From Aggregatilinea lenta (lineage in GTDB: Bacteria; Chloroflexota; Anaerolineae; Aggregatilineales; Aggregatilineaceae), in contig NZ_BFCB01000001.1 in NCBI RefSeq assembly GCF_003569045.1, positions 775,189-839,188 on the forward strand: a stretch of DNA of 64,000 nt. The letters run 5' to 3'. Positions 18,144 through 27,246 of this stretch are shown piece by piece. A program made the position numbers and the translations under genes. The notes under the pieces were generated by a model. It made no database searches. It was not told where the DNA came from and saw nothing but the letters and a program-made list of their open reading frames with translations. The stretch's first letter is position 1, and every line of letters begins with the position of its first letter.

Positions 18144-18656
18144 TTATTGTACGCCGTTGTCCGCTTCGTTGCTGGCTGGCCACGCGGTCAGCAGTGCGCT
18201 CGCTTCATTGAGGGAATCGGTTGCAGCCAGCGCCGCCGCGCGACCACTGCGCGCCATTTCGAGCGTGACGATTTCGCCAGATGTGCCACACTCCAGATCC
18301 CACAGCGCCGCCGCGTCGCGCACGTGCCCGATCGCGGCGTTGAGCGCGATCAGGATTGGGGTTGCCTCCGGGTAAGAATCCACGTCGCGGACAGGCAGGG
18401 CGGCGGAGTCCGGCGCGGGGATCGCGTCCTGGCAGCTCACTATTTCGCCGAAGATCACGCGGTCCCACAAGTCGAGTGCCGCCTGCTGGTTCGCCCGTGT
18501 GGTGTCCAGACGCGCGGCGAGATCGGCACGCACGGCGTCACTTGTGCGCGGGCCGTTGGCGCTGCCGCCCAACGTGCATGCCGCCAGCAGCACACCGAGT
18601 GCCATCGTCAGCAGCCAGAAAAACAGCGTTCGTGTCGTCCCGTGTCGCTCATTCAT
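18144..18656 (-). CDS. Small lipoprotein of unknown function
   Basis: 170 residues from ATG 18656. The N-terminal signal TLFFWLLTMALGVLLAAC gives a lipobox LLAAC with the lipidated Cys at residue 27. The mature part is Ala-rich and probably helical (ARLDTTRANQQAALDLWDRV), with two Cys beyond the lipobox that could form a disulphide. I recognise no domain. It lies alone between family C repeats and a divergent acetyltransferase gene, so context gives no function. Confidence 0.65.
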   Translation of the reverse strand: MNERHGTTRTLFFWLLTMALGVLLAACTLGGSANGPRTSDAVRADLAARLDTTRANQQAALDLWDRVIFGEIVSCQDAIPAPDSAALPVRDVDSYPEATPILIALNAAIGHVRDAAALWDLECGTSGEIVTLEMARSGRAAALAATDSLNEASALLTAWPASNEADNGVQ

Positions 18657-18760
18657 CGTGCCGTTATTGTAGCGGCTTTTTGCGCCCGCACGGTACAATG
18701 CGCCCTGACGCGCGGCACGAGGCCGCGCCGGGATTCGCTCGTCGCTTAGGCTTGACGGCT

Positions 18761-19435
18761 ATGCATCCAACGGAACGCCCCCCTTCGTCCAGCGGCCTCT
18801 CGCCCGCACAGGCCGTGCGCGCGGTGATGCAGTCGCCGTGGATCGCGCTCTACATGCTGGAGGCCGCGCTGTGGTATCCCGCGATCCGGCTGACCTTCGC
18901 CGGAGCCGGAGTGCGCTGGGGCCGCCGCTGGCAGATCTTCGGTAGGCCGGTGATTCAGCGCCACCGCCAGAGCACGATGATCCTGGGCGACGGGCTGATC
19001 CTGCGCTCGACGGTGCGCTCGAACCCGCTGGGCGCGGCGCACGCGGTCGTGCTCTCGACGCGGCGTCCCGGCGCGGTACTGCGCATCGGGGACAACTTCG
19101 GCATGACGGGCGGCGTGATCGTGGCCGAGGAACGCGTCGAGATCGGGCACAACGTCATGCTCGGCGCGAACTGCATGATCATCGATTCGGACTTTCACCC
19201 GCTCGATCCCGTTCAGCGCCGGACGAATCCGATGGCAGGTGCGACGGCTCCCATCGTGATCGAGGACGACGTGTTCGTCGGGACCAATACACTGGTGCTC
19301 AAAGGCGTCACGATTGGAGCCGGGAGCGTGATCGGGGCGGGCAGCGTGGTCACGCGCGACGTGCCGCCCGGTGTGATCGCGGCGGGCAACCCTGCGCGCG
19401 TGATCCGGCCCCTTACCCTCACGGACAAAGCTTGA
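18761..19435 (+). CDS. Hexapeptide-repeat (LbetaH) acyltransferase
   Basis: 224 residues from ATG 18761; the frame is open upstream but homology begins after this Met. The C-terminal half is a left-handed beta-helix: VEIGHNVMLGANCMIIDSDF, then PIVIEDDVFVGTNTLVLKGV, TIGAGSVIGAGSVVTRDVPP and the closing AAGNPARVIR. The His in DSDFHP matches the catalytic His of maltose/galactoside-type O-acetyltransferases. It probably acetylates a sugar of a surface glycan. The stop overlaps the next start by one base (TGATG), so it is coupled to the GT39-like transferase. Confidence 0.83.
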   Translation: MHPTERPPSSSGLSPAQAVRAVMQSPWIALYMLEAALWYPAIRLTFAGAGVRWGRRWQIFGRPVIQRHRQSTMILGDGLILRSTVRSNPLGAAHAVVLSTRRPGAVLRIGDNFGMTGGVIVAEERVEIGHNVMLGANCMIIDSDFHPLDPVQRRTNPMAGATAPIVIEDDVFVGTNTLVLKGVTIGAGSVIGAGSVVTRDVPPGVIAAGNPARVIRPLTLTDKA

Positions 19436-20718
19436 TGCTCAAACGACTGACCCCGCGCCATTGGCTGGCGCTGATTCTGCTCGTGACTCTGTTGGGACGC
19501 GTGGCGTTCCTGGTGCTGTTCGGTGATTCGCTGGCGCTCAACGCCTCCGGGTACGATGTCTACGCCGTCAACGTGATGGACGGGCGCGGCTATACGCGCT
19601 TCGATGACCGGAACGGTGATTCGGACCTGCCGCCGCTGTACCCCTATTTCCTGGTGACGGTGTATTCCACGCTGGGCCGCGACCCGATCGCCGTGGCCGC
19701 CGTGCAGATTGTTTTCGACCTGATCACCGTTACACTGCTGTACCTGATCGGGCGGCGCATCGCCGGGGAAGCGGTGGGACTGATCACTGCCGCGTTCTAC
19801 GGCCTCTATCCCTACCTGCTGTTCCAAAATCTGTCGGTGAACGACACCGGGATCTTCATCCTGCTGCTGACGGCGGGAATCTGGCTGGCGTATCGCATGC
19901 GCGACACAGAACGCTGGCCGTATGCCATTGCGCTGGGGGTGGCGTTCGGTCTGGCCGCGCTGACCAAAACGTTCGTGCTGCTGATCCTGCCGCTGCTGGC
20001 GCTGTGGTGGTGGCGCTCGGTGGGCTTCCGCGCGGCGCTGCGCACCGCGATCCTGGCCGGGATCGCGGCGGTGCTGGTGATCGCGCCGTGGACGATCCGC
20101 AACATCCGCTTGCAGCACGCCTTCGTGCTGATCAGCACCAACGACGGCAGCAACCTGCACCAGGGGAATAACCCGTGCGTGGCGGACTATCTGGCGCGCG
20201 GCTGGGACGCACAGTGGGTCAACTGCCTGGGCGAGCAGCCGGAAGACCTGAACGAGGTCGAGGCGAGCGCGTGGCACCGCGATCAGGCCATCGACTACCT
20301 GCGCGACCATTCCGGTGACTGGCCGCACCTGTTTTTCACGAAATTCTGGGTGCTGTGGAGTCCCGTCCTGATGCCGTATGAGATCCCGCCCGACGCCGAC
20401 ATGGACGACGACGCGGTGTTGGAATATCACACGGCTTCGTTCGAGGCGGCGCGCGTGCTGCATGTGCTGACCTTCGCGCCGCTGCTGCTGCTCGGTCTGA
20501 TCGGGTGGGTGCTGGCGGCGCGCGCGCATCTGCCCATCGCGCCGCTGCTGGCGGTGATGGCCGCTGTCACGGTCGCCTACCTCATCTTCCACCCCTCGAC
20601 GCGCTACCGTGCCCCCGCCGATCCGTTCCTGTTTGTGCTCTCCGCGTATGCCGTTGTGCGGATCTGGATGCAGGCCAGTAAGCGTAGAACTGGTATCTCA
20701 AGTATGATTAAAGGCTAG
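19435..20718 (+). CDS. GT39/ArnT-like membrane glycosyltransferase
   Basis: 427 residues with about ten transmembrane helices. After the first helix (LALILLVTLLGRVAFLVLFG) the first external loop carries GYDVYAVNVMDGRGYTRFDD and SDLPPLYPYFLVTVYSTLG, the acidic-residue and PP-x-YP layout of GT-C enzymes that use polyprenyl-phosphate sugars. It would transfer a sugar on the outer face of the membrane. ATG 19435 overlaps the acetyltransferase stop, suggesting the two modify the same glycan. Confidence 0.75.
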   Translation: MLKRLTPRHWLALILLVTLLGRVAFLVLFGDSLALNASGYDVYAVNVMDGRGYTRFDDRNGDSDLPPLYPYFLVTVYSTLGRDPIAVAAVQIVFDLITVTLLYLIGRRIAGEAVGLITAAFYGLYPYLLFQNLSVNDTGIFILLLTAGIWLAYRMRDTERWPYAIALGVAFGLAALTKTFVLLILPLLALWWWRSVGFRAALRTAILAGIAAVLVIAPWTIRNIRLQHAFVLISTNDGSNLHQGNNPCVADYLARGWDAQWVNCLGEQPEDLNEVEASAWHRDQAIDYLRDHSGDWPHLFFTKFWVLWSPVLMPYEIPPDADMDDDAVLEYHTASFEAARVLHVLTFAPLLLLGLIGWVLAARAHLPIAPLLAVMAAVTVAYLIFHPSTRYRAPADPFLFVLSAYAVVRIWMQASKRRTGISSMIKG

Positions 20719-20740
20719 ATATGAGGTACAACGTCTAGCC
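20713..20740 (+). repeat. Intercistronic inverted repeat
   Basis: GGCTAGA (20713-20719) and TCTAGCC (20734-20740) form a perfect 7-bp stem overlapping the TAG stop of the GT39-like gene. No U-run follows, so it is unlikely to be a terminator. Confidence 0.45.
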
Positions 20741-20756
20741 ATTAAGAGGTGCAGTT

Positions 20757-21749
20757 ATGTTGCAGCGCGTTCTGACGATCCTGGGCGCGATTTTGATTAT
20801 TGTGGGCCTATTTGTCCCCGCCATCAATAACGCCGCATTGAGCGATCTCACGCCGGATAATGACGTCCCTTTTGAAGGGATTGGCCTGACTCTGTTGATT
20901 CTGATGCTCGTCGTTATCGTGTTGGCGCTCTTCGATAACATCGAACAGGTCAGGATCATGATGGTGATCGTGATCTGGCCCCTGCTGGTGCTTTTCTATA
21001 ATTATTTCCGCCTGTCGTATAACAACGATAACTACCGGCTGCGGTGGGCGTGGCCTCTGCTGCTGGCAGGGAGCGTCATTGTCCTGCTGTCGTCGCAGAT
21101 GCAGCACTATCTACGCCGTCCCATCGATGAGGAGCCAGACGAAATACTCGATCCCGGCCTGGAGGTGGATAGCGCCGAGTCACCTCACGTAGCCCTGCCA
21201 GGCGGGAACCCCGAAGTAGACGAGCCTGCGAGCGGCACGCCTGACCTCGCCACCCCGGGTGCCTTACCAGCTTCTGCATGGCCTGTTTGGGCTGGCGTGC
21301 TGGGTATTCTCGTGCTGCTGGCGAGCATGATCGCGCCTGCGATGCGCGTCGATGACACTACGTACCTGTACATCGACCTGGCACCGGGCATGCTTGTCTA
21401 TGTGCTTTTGATAGGCTTTCTCCTCGTCCTACTGGGATATACCGAGGCGTTGTGGCTGGTTGGGACGGCGGCCCTGGTGGTGATCGGCAGCGATTTGCGT
21501 CTCACCTTCTACATCGGTGATGAAAGCGATTTGACACTGCTTTGGGGATGGATACCACTGTTTGTAGGAGGGCTGCTGCTGCTATCCACCAGCTGGGATA
21601 CGACTTTCCTTCATAGGATGCGCCATGCCTGGGCCGGAGTTAACCCGTTTGCTCCCGCCTATGAGTATGACGACGAAGATGAGGAAGCCCCGGACGAGAT
21701 AGAGGGTACAGAGGATGCGGGTATCGACGGCGAGGACAATACCCCATAG
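20757..21749 (+). CDS. Multi-pass membrane protein of unknown function
   Basis: 330 residues, AAGAGGTG upstream of ATG 20757. The first half has about four hydrophobic helices (VLTILGAILIIVGLFVPAIN, IGLTLLILMLVVIVLALFDN and others), then an acidic linker (about 125-165, PDEILDPGLEVDSAESPH), four more helices, and an acidic tail rich in D/E. The two halves look similarly built, possibly an internal duplication. I recognise no family. The coding sequence is noticeably less GC-rich than its neighbours. Confidence 0.6.
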   Translation: MLQRVLTILGAILIIVGLFVPAINNAALSDLTPDNDVPFEGIGLTLLILMLVVIVLALFDNIEQVRIMMVIVIWPLLVLFYNYFRLSYNNDNYRLRWAWPLLLAGSVIVLLSSQMQHYLRRPIDEEPDEILDPGLEVDSAESPHVALPGGNPEVDEPASGTPDLATPGALPASAWPVWAGVLGILVLLASMIAPAMRVDDTTYLYIDLAPGMLVYVLLIGFLLVLLGYTEALWLVGTAALVVIGSDLRLTFYIGDESDLTLLWGWIPLFVGGLLLLSTSWDTTFLHRMRHAWAGVNPFAPAYEYDDEDEEAPDEIEGTEDAGIDGEDNTP

Positions 21750-21798
21750 CAGCATCGCAATGCAGGCTGTGTAAAGGGTCTGCACCGGAGGAGTAAAC

Positions 21799-22689
21799 AT
21801 GGAGGCTACTTACCAGCAGCAGTTGGACGGCGAAAGCGCGCTGTGGGGTGCGGTTGCCGCGCAGCAGGCGGCGGAGTGCCCGCCGGAGTGGCGCTATCAC
21901 CGCCAGCAGCGCCAGAACGTGATCATGCATACGACCGACATCGACGGCCTGTTGGCGTGCATTCAACCGGGCATGACCGCGCTGGAACTGGGTTGTAACG
22001 CGGGCTGGCTGACGCTGGCAATGGCGCAGCAGGGCGCGGACGCGCTCGGCCTGGACATCAGCGCCCCGGCGATTGACATCGCGCGCGCCTATTACGACAC
22101 GATCCGCGCGTGCGTACCCGGCACGGCCCGATACGAGGTCGCGGACCTGAATACGCTCCAATTGCTGCCGGAGACATACGACGTGATCGCCGCCAAAGGC
22201 GTGCTGCACCACCTGCCCGACCTCGACCGCGTGATTGCGCAGGTACAGTGCGCGCTGAAGCCGGGCGGCCTGCTGTGGGTATCCGACACGAACGGCGACG
22301 AGTCCACGACCACCGCGCTGGTGGCCGGGGCGCTCACGCTGCTGCTGCCGACGCACGTCCCCTACCGCGACAAGCTCTCCGGCCTGCTGCGCTTCCGGGG
22401 GCAGGCGGCCAACCGCGTGAAGGCCAGCATCCAGGCGGACGGGTTATCGCCGTTCGAGGGCGCGGGCCGCGAGCACAACTGGCTGTCGATGATCGAGCAG
22501 TACTTCACCCTCGAGCAGCGCTTCGATCACCCGGCGGTGACGGGCTACGTCACGGCCCAGCTTGCCCTGCCGGACCGCGTCGCGATTCCGTTCCTGCGCG
22601 TGCTTTACAAGGCGGATCGCGCGCTGGTCAAACGCGGGCTGCTGCACAACACTGGTGTGGTGCTGTGGGCGCGCAAGCCCGCATCCTGA
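21799..22689 (+). CDS. Class I SAM-dependent methyltransferase
   Basis: 296 residues, strong SD GGAGGAG before ATG 21799. Motif I is ALELGCNAGWLTLAMAQQGA, followed by the acidic ribose-binding ALGLDISAPAIDIARAYY, motif II in TYDVIAAKGVLHHLPDLDRV, and KPGGLLWVSD. The HHLPD-type post-motif suits methylation of a small molecule or glycolipid. The acceptor is unknown. It lies between a membrane protein and a secreted propeller with short gaps. Confidence 0.82.
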   Translation: MEATYQQQLDGESALWGAVAAQQAAECPPEWRYHRQQRQNVIMHTTDIDGLLACIQPGMTALELGCNAGWLTLAMAQQGADALGLDISAPAIDIARAYYDTIRACVPGTARYEVADLNTLQLLPETYDVIAAKGVLHHLPDLDRVIAQVQCALKPGGLLWVSDTNGDESTTTALVAGALTLLLPTHVPYRDKLSGLLRFRGQAANRVKASIQADGLSPFEGAGREHNWLSMIEQYFTLEQRFDHPAVTGYVTAQLALPDRVAIPFLRVLYKADRALVKRGLLHNTGVVLWARKPAS

Positions 22690-22729
22690 CACCTGCGCAC
22701 GCCGCAAAAACAATCCTCAGGAGGCTGTT

Positions 22730-23764
22730 ATGTCTCGTTTTCTCCGCTGGCTGCTCGTGATCCTGTTCGTGCTGACTGCTGCCGCGCTAGTCGCACCCGG
22801 CGCATTCGCGCAGGGCGATCCCGCCGAAGTCCCCGTGCAGCTTATTCCCCTGTCCGGCCCCGCCAGCGACTCCGACGCGGAGATCTCCGGGCTGGCGTGG
22901 TGGGGCGATACGCTGTTCCTGCTGGTCGAAAACCCGAATCTGTATGCTTCCGGTGACACTGCGGGCAGCTTCTTCGCGCTCGACAAGGCGGACATCCTGA
23001 GCTACCTGGATGGCGACAGCGCCGGTCCGCTGGAACCCAGGGAGATCCCGGTCATTTCAGACGACATCCCCTCCATGATTCCCGGCTACGACGGCTTCGA
23101 GTCGGTGACGTTTGTGGGCGACACGGCGTACCTGACGATCGAGGCGTGGCGGTTGGATGGCGAAATGCGCGGCTATCTCGTCTCTGGCACGATGGACCCC
23201 GACGCGGGCACGCTGGCGCTGGACCTGAACACGCGGGCCGAACTGCTGCCGCAGACGACCGTGCTCAACATCTCGTACGAGTCGATCCTGGCGGTGGATG
23301 ATGGGCTGGTGACGTTCTACGAGTTGTACGGCCCGACCCTGAACGAGACGCCGTTCGCGTACCGTGTCAGCGCCGACTTGCAGACGCTGGCCGAGATCCC
23401 GATGGTCCCGCTCGACTATCGCCTGACTGACATCACGGCGCTCGACGAAAACGATCAGTTCTGGGGCATCAATTACTTCTATCCCGGCGACACCTTCGCC
23501 GCGACGGACGACGATCCGATCGCGGAGCGGTACGGCGAAGGGCCGGCGCACGCCGCGCATAATCAGGTCGAGCGGCTGGTGGCGTTCCAGTACACGGCGG
23601 ACGGCATCACGCTGGCGGACGTACCGCCGGTCCAGTTGGAATTAACGGACGACGACGCGCGCAACTGGGAGGGCCTCGTGCGGCTGGACGAGCGCGGCTT
23701 TCTGCTGGTGACGGACGAGCACCCCGACACGCTGCTGGGCTTCGTGCCACTGCCGGAGCAATAG
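22730..23764 (+). CDS. Secreted esterase-like-phytase/propeller protein
   Basis: 344 residues from ATG 22730 behind a perfect AGGAGG. Signal peptide residues 1-27 (MSRFLRWLLVILFVLTAAAL, cleavage after AFA). The mature domain shows EISGLAWWGDTLFLLVENPN, DGFESVTFVGDTAYLTIEA and the closing NWEGLVRLDERGFLLVTDEH, the pattern of the 'esterase-like activity of phytase' beta-propeller group. It acts outside the cytoplasm. Whether it is a phosphatase is not shown; propeller structure is more certain than catalysis. Confidence 0.7.
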   Translation: MSRFLRWLLVILFVLTAAALVAPGAFAQGDPAEVPVQLIPLSGPASDSDAEISGLAWWGDTLFLLVENPNLYASGDTAGSFFALDKADILSYLDGDSAGPLEPREIPVISDDIPSMIPGYDGFESVTFVGDTAYLTIEAWRLDGEMRGYLVSGTMDPDAGTLALDLNTRAELLPQTTVLNISYESILAVDDGLVTFYELYGPTLNETPFAYRVSADLQTLAEIPMVPLDYRLTDITALDENDQFWGINYFYPGDTFAATDDDPIAERYGEGPAHAAHNQVERLVAFQYTADGITLADVPPVQLELTDDDARNWEGLVRLDERGFLLVTDEHPDTLLGFVPLPEQ

Positions 23765-23787
23765 GGCCGGTACGCCGGAAAAAAGCT

Positions 23788-23814
23788 CTGGGGCGTATCG
23801 CAATACGCCCCTAC
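23788..23814. repeat. Family A palindrome (core CGTAT)
   Basis: GGGGCGTAT (23790-23798) and ATACGCCCC (23803-23811) with trailing TAC. It lies 3' of the secreted propeller gene and could also terminate transcription from either side. Confidence 0.75.
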
Positions 23815-23850
23815 GAAATACCTGTCTCGAATGTTCCCTGCGCTGCTGCC

Positions 23851-23888
23851 TTGACTAACCACTGAAAACTGACGACTAAGAACTGCCT
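23851..23888. repeat. Family C repeat (copy C5)
   Basis: GACTAACCACTGAAAACTG then ACGACTAAGAACTGC, two tandem variants of the CTAAC-ACTGAAAACTG word. It lies next to the family A palindrome in the gap 23765-23889. Confidence 0.6.
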
Positions 23889-23889
23889 C

Positions 23890-25320
23890 TCACGGCACCC
23901 AGTCCGGTAGGAACGCATTGTCTGCCAGCTTGCGGATCGCGTTAGTGTTCAGGTCGAGCATCCAGATTTCCGGCTGCGCGTCGGGATCTTGCAGCGCGAA
24001 CCGCTGGAACACGATCCGCGTGCCGGACGCGTCAAAGTGCATCGCCGCGTGGTTGTACGTACTGTCGATGACCAGCGGCGTCGCGTCGCCCGTGGCCGGA
24101 TCGAGCAGGTAAAGCTGCTTGCCCGGCGTATAGCGCCCGTCCAGGTAGCGCCGCGCGACCAGGAGCTGCGTGCCGTCTGGTGACCAGATCGCGCTGCCGT
24201 CCTCGACGGGTGCCGCCGCGTCGCCGCTGATGGGCGAGGTCGTGCCCGCGTCGAAATCGGCCAGTTCCAGGTGCGTGTAAAACTGCTGCCCGATCGCCCC
24301 GGCAACCAGCACCGGGTACACCAACAGGTCCTCACCGGGCGAAAACGCGCCCACGACGCCCTGCATCGACTCGATCACCGTGTCGCTGCCGCGCGCGTAG
24401 TCGTGCACGCGGATGCCGGGCAGCGTTGAATCGAACACGGCGATACGCTCGCCGCTGGCGTCCCAGGTGGGGTCATAGCCCAGGATCTGCGAGTCGTCGA
24501 ACAGAAGCTGCGTTTGCAGCGAGTTCAGATCCACCAGCCACACCCGCGCCGGGCTGACTCCGGTCCCCAGGCCGGTGTTCAGTTCCTCGCGCTGGTAGGC
24601 CAGCACCGCGCCGTCCGGCTTCCAGGCCGGGTCGCGGCAGACGGCGTCCACGCAGTTGGTTACCTGGCGCGGGGCGTTGGTTAGCACGTTCAGCACCCAC
24701 AGATCGGCAGTCCCATCTTCATTATTCTGCGCATACGCGATCTCGCTCCCGTTGGGGCTGACGGCGAAGTCCTCAATGCCGTAGTCCGCCGTGGTGAGCT
24801 GGAAGACGTCGCCCGTATCGAGATCGGTCATGTACAGGTTGCGCGTGAAGGCATCCGAGGGCGCGATGTACACGGCGCGCGGCAGCCGCACGGTGAAGCT
24901 CCACGTCAGCGGATCGTGCAGCACGGCGCCGCGCCGCGCGGACTGCGCCCCGGCGTCGAGGGTGACGGTATACGTTTCACCCGCCTGCCACGGCTGGCGC
25001 GGGGTGAAGATCATCAGGCTGGGGCTAACCCACGTCAGGTCGCCGGGCACGTCCGGCGTGATGTGGAAGTGTTCCGCGACGGACTCGGCGTTCATGTCGT
25101 CGGAGAAGCGCACGCGCACGGGCAGCGATCCGCCTGCTGCGCCCATCGGCTCGTAGCCGTTTTCGGCCACGTAGACGCCCACGCGATCCCCGCCCAGCGC
25201 CACCGCGCCGATTGCCAGGATCAGCCCGATGATGGTGATCCACACCAGCCGGTCGAAGCGGTCGAGGTCGAGGCGCGCCAGCCAGCCCGCGCGCGGAGAA
25301 GAAGCCTGCGATTCGGTCAT
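23890..25320 (-). CDS. Membrane-anchored Ig-like plus beta-propeller protein
   Basis: 476 residues. One transmembrane helix near residues 27-45 (LVWITIIGLILAIGAVALGG), then a Big_5-type Ig domain (about 60-150: VRVRFSDDMNAESVAEHFHI, MIFTPRQPWQAGETYTVTLD), then TolB/PD40 blades (FAVSPNGSEIAYAQNNEDG, AIWSPDGTQLLVARRYLDG). It would face outwards and bind rather than catalyse. Its start is 12 bp from the stop of the DUF1980 gene, so it is probably the third gene of the permease operon; a role in sensing or scaffolding the transporter is only a guess. Confidence 0.72.
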   Translation of the reverse strand: MTESQASSPRAGWLARLDLDRFDRLVWITIIGLILAIGAVALGGDRVGVYVAENGYEPMGAAGGSLPVRVRFSDDMNAESVAEHFHITPDVPGDLTWVSPSLMIFTPRQPWQAGETYTVTLDAGAQSARRGAVLHDPLTWSFTVRLPRAVYIAPSDAFTRNLYMTDLDTGDVFQLTTADYGIEDFAVSPNGSEIAYAQNNEDGTADLWVLNVLTNAPRQVTNCVDAVCRDPAWKPDGAVLAYQREELNTGLGTGVSPARVWLVDLNSLQTQLLFDDSQILGYDPTWDASGERIAVFDSTLPGIRVHDYARGSDTVIESMQGVVGAFSPGEDLLVYPVLVAGAIGQQFYTHLELADFDAGTTSPISGDAAAPVEDGSAIWSPDGTQLLVARRYLDGRYTPGKQLYLLDPATGDATPLVIDSTYNHAAMHFDASGTRIVFQRFALQDPDAQPEIWMLDLNTNAIRKLADNAFLPDWVP

Positions 25321-25332
25321 CGCGTCACTCGC

Positions 25333-26130
25333 TTACGGGTACAGGTAGGGATGTTCGGGCTGCGCGATGGGCGTCACGCCGTCGCTGCCGTCGTAGGCGA
25401 TCAAGACTGGGCGTGTCGTGCCGTCTGTTGTTTGGACCTGGAACGTGCCGCGCACCTGGACCCAACTGTCCTCAGCCAGATCCGCGCCGCCCGGCCATTC
25501 GACCGTCAGCCCGATGGCCTGCGCGTCCGCGACACAGCAGCTCATCACGAAGCGCGCGACCATAAATTGATCCGTGCCGTCCATCGCGGGATTGCGGTAG
25601 ATGAAGCCGGCGATGTTCGCTTCCTGACCGTTGAAGCTGTCCAGGGCGGGGGTGGTGTTGAAGGCGCGGATCCATTCCAGCACGTTGCGCTGTAAGGGGG
25701 CCGTACCGATCACTTGAGCGTCGCCGGTGGTAATGCTGCCCAGATCGCTGCTGACGTCGCCCTCGATGGCGCGGCTATCGAGCGGGCTGGACGGCACGGC
25801 GAAGCCCAGCAGCACGGGCAGCGCGACGATGCCCAACGCGACCCACGCGCCGATCCCAGTGCCGTGCGCGTGATCGTGGTGGTGGGCATGTTCGTTCTCC
25901 TCATGATCGCCGTGATCATGGTCGTGATCGTGGTCGTGCGCGTCTTCGCGCAGCGCACTCTGAGCGGCCAGCGCCGCCAGCACGAACAGCAGCCCCGCCG
26001 CGATCCACGTCAGCCAGACGAATTTCTGCGCGATGTAGTTGGTGATGTTGCCGGTCAGCAGGCTGTAGGTGAAGTAGACGCCCATCGCGGCGAGGATGAT
26101 CACCTGCGCCCACCGCTGTGCTTTTGGCAT
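25333..26130 (-). CDS. TIGR03943/DUF1980 (YcgQ-like) putative permease subunit
   Basis: 265 residues. Two N-terminal helices (WAQVIILAAMGVYFTYSLLT; FVWLTWIAAGLLFVLAALAA), a His/Asp-rich loop at 65-89 (HDHDHDHDHG then HAHHHDHAHG), a third helix, and a C-terminal DUF1980 domain with MVARFVMSCCVADAQAIGL, whose CC pair is a family hallmark. YcgQ-like proteins are encoded with YcgR/DUF318 permeases, as here. The His-rich loop suggests metal handling. It starts 12 bp after the permease stop. Confidence 0.85.
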   Translation of the reverse strand: MPKAQRWAQVIILAAMGVYFTYSLLTGNITNYIAQKFVWLTWIAAGLLFVLAALAAQSALREDAHDHDHDHDHGDHEENEHAHHHDHAHGTGIGAWVALGIVALPVLLGFAVPSSPLDSRAIEGDVSSDLGSITTGDAQVIGTAPLQRNVLEWIRAFNTTPALDSFNGQEANIAGFIYRNPAMDGTDQFMVARFVMSCCVADAQAIGLTVEWPGGADLAEDSWVQVRGTFQVQTTDGTTRPVLIAYDGSDGVTPIAQPEHPYLYP

Positions 26131-26142
26131 GCTCCGGCCTCC

Positions 26143-27183
26143 TCAAAACCTCACGTTCAGATTGATCCAGATCGCGATCAGCGCGTTGAGCAAAAATGGC
26201 AGCAGGATCAGGTAGAGCACGACGCGCCGCTTGAAGACGCCCAAGAACATCATCGTACTTTTGATGTCCACCATCGGGCCGAAGGTCAAAAAGCCCAGCA
26301 CCGAGCCGAGCGTGAACGTGTTCGACAGGTCCAGCGCGACGAACGCATCCGCCGTGCTGCAAATGGAGAGGATGAACGCCAGCGCCTGCATCACCAGCAC
26401 GGAACTCACCGGGCCGGTCGCCAGCGCTTCGAGCTGGTCCTGGCTGATGGCGATGCGCAGGCTGGCGGCCACCAGCGAGCCGAGGATCAGGTAGCGGCCC
26501 ATCTCGAAGAACTCTTCGCCCGCCAGCGTCAGCGCGTAGCGGATGCCGGGCACCAGCTTCATACGCTCGCCGGACGCGTGGTGGCCGTGGGCGTGCTCGT
26601 GCTCGTAGGGAGGCTCGTGCTCGCCGTCAAGCTCAAGCGATCCGGCAGTTCCGGCGGCGGCTCCGGCTATCGCCAGAGACGGCGCGAGCACCAATCCGCC
26701 CGGCACGGCGGCGGGAGCCAGCGCGGGGATCGCGTCGCGCAGCAGGCGATCGGGGCGCTTCTGGAACGCAAACAGCAGGCCGATCAGCACCGCCACGACC
26801 AGCGCCACGATCACGCGCAGATAGACGATCTGGATCGCGCGCTCGTGGAAGGCGGCATAGGTGCTGGCGATCACGATCGGGTTTACGACAGGGGACGCTA
26901 ACAGAAACGCGATGCCGACCGGCGCAGGCAGCCCCTTACGGTACAGCCGCCGCGTCACGGGCACGACGCCGCACTCGCACACCGGGAAGGCGAAGCCCAT
27001 CAGCCCGCCGACCATCGACGCGGCGACCACGTTGCGCGGGATGATTCGGATCAGATCGTCCTGGCTGATAAACGCCTCGATCAGACCGGAGGTCAGCGTG
27101 CCGATCAGCAGAAACGGCGCGGCTTCGATGAATATGCCCAGAAATCGCGTGCTGAAGACGATGAGGGTATCCGCAAAATCCAC
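26143..27183 (-). CDS. DUF318/ArsP_1-type permease (YcgR-like)
   Basis: 346 residues, about eight helices. The signature PVCECGVVPVTRRLYRKGLP followed by LLASPVVNPIVIAST defines the family, which includes Cu/Zn and organoarsenical exporters. A central cytoplasmic loop is His-rich (HEPPYEHEHAHGHHASGE). I choose GTG 27183, 8 nt after AAGGAGG, instead of the in-frame ATG 27219: that ATG overlaps the -10 box TATAAT and would lie upstream of the likely transcription start. Exported substrate is probably a divalent metal; this is inference from His-rich loops and family. Confidence 0.82.
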   Translation of the reverse strand: MDFADTLIVFSTRFLGIFIEAAPFLLIGTLTSGLIEAFISQDDLIRIIPRNVVAASMVGGLMGFAFPVCECGVVPVTRRLYRKGLPAPVGIAFLLASPVVNPIVIASTYAAFHERAIQIVYLRVIVALVVAVLIGLLFAFQKRPDRLLRDAIPALAPAAVPGGLVLAPSLAIAGAAAGTAGSLELDGEHEPPYEHEHAHGHHASGERMKLVPGIRYALTLAGEEFFEMGRYLILGSLVAASLRIAISQDQLEALATGPVSSVLVMQALAFILSICSTADAFVALDLSNTFTLGSVLGFLTFGPMVDIKSTMMFLGVFKRRVVLYLILLPFLLNALIAIWINLNVRF

Positions 27184-27217
27184 GCGTGTCGCCTCCTTGT
27201 TCGCGAACGAGACGGCC

Positions 27218-27246
27218 ATTATACCGCCCCGATCCGGGCAGGTCAG
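27218..27246 (-). promoter_or_regulatory. Promoter of permease operon
   Basis: On the minus strand, CTGACC (27246-27241), a 17-bp spacer, then TATAAT (27223-27218). Transcription would start near 27210, downstream of the in-frame ATG at 27219. Confidence 0.7.

Noticed and set aside
27184-27219. ATG 27219 as start of the permease
   Set aside because: It overlaps the -10 box TATAAT and lies upstream of the expected transcription start; GTG 27183 has a strong SD.
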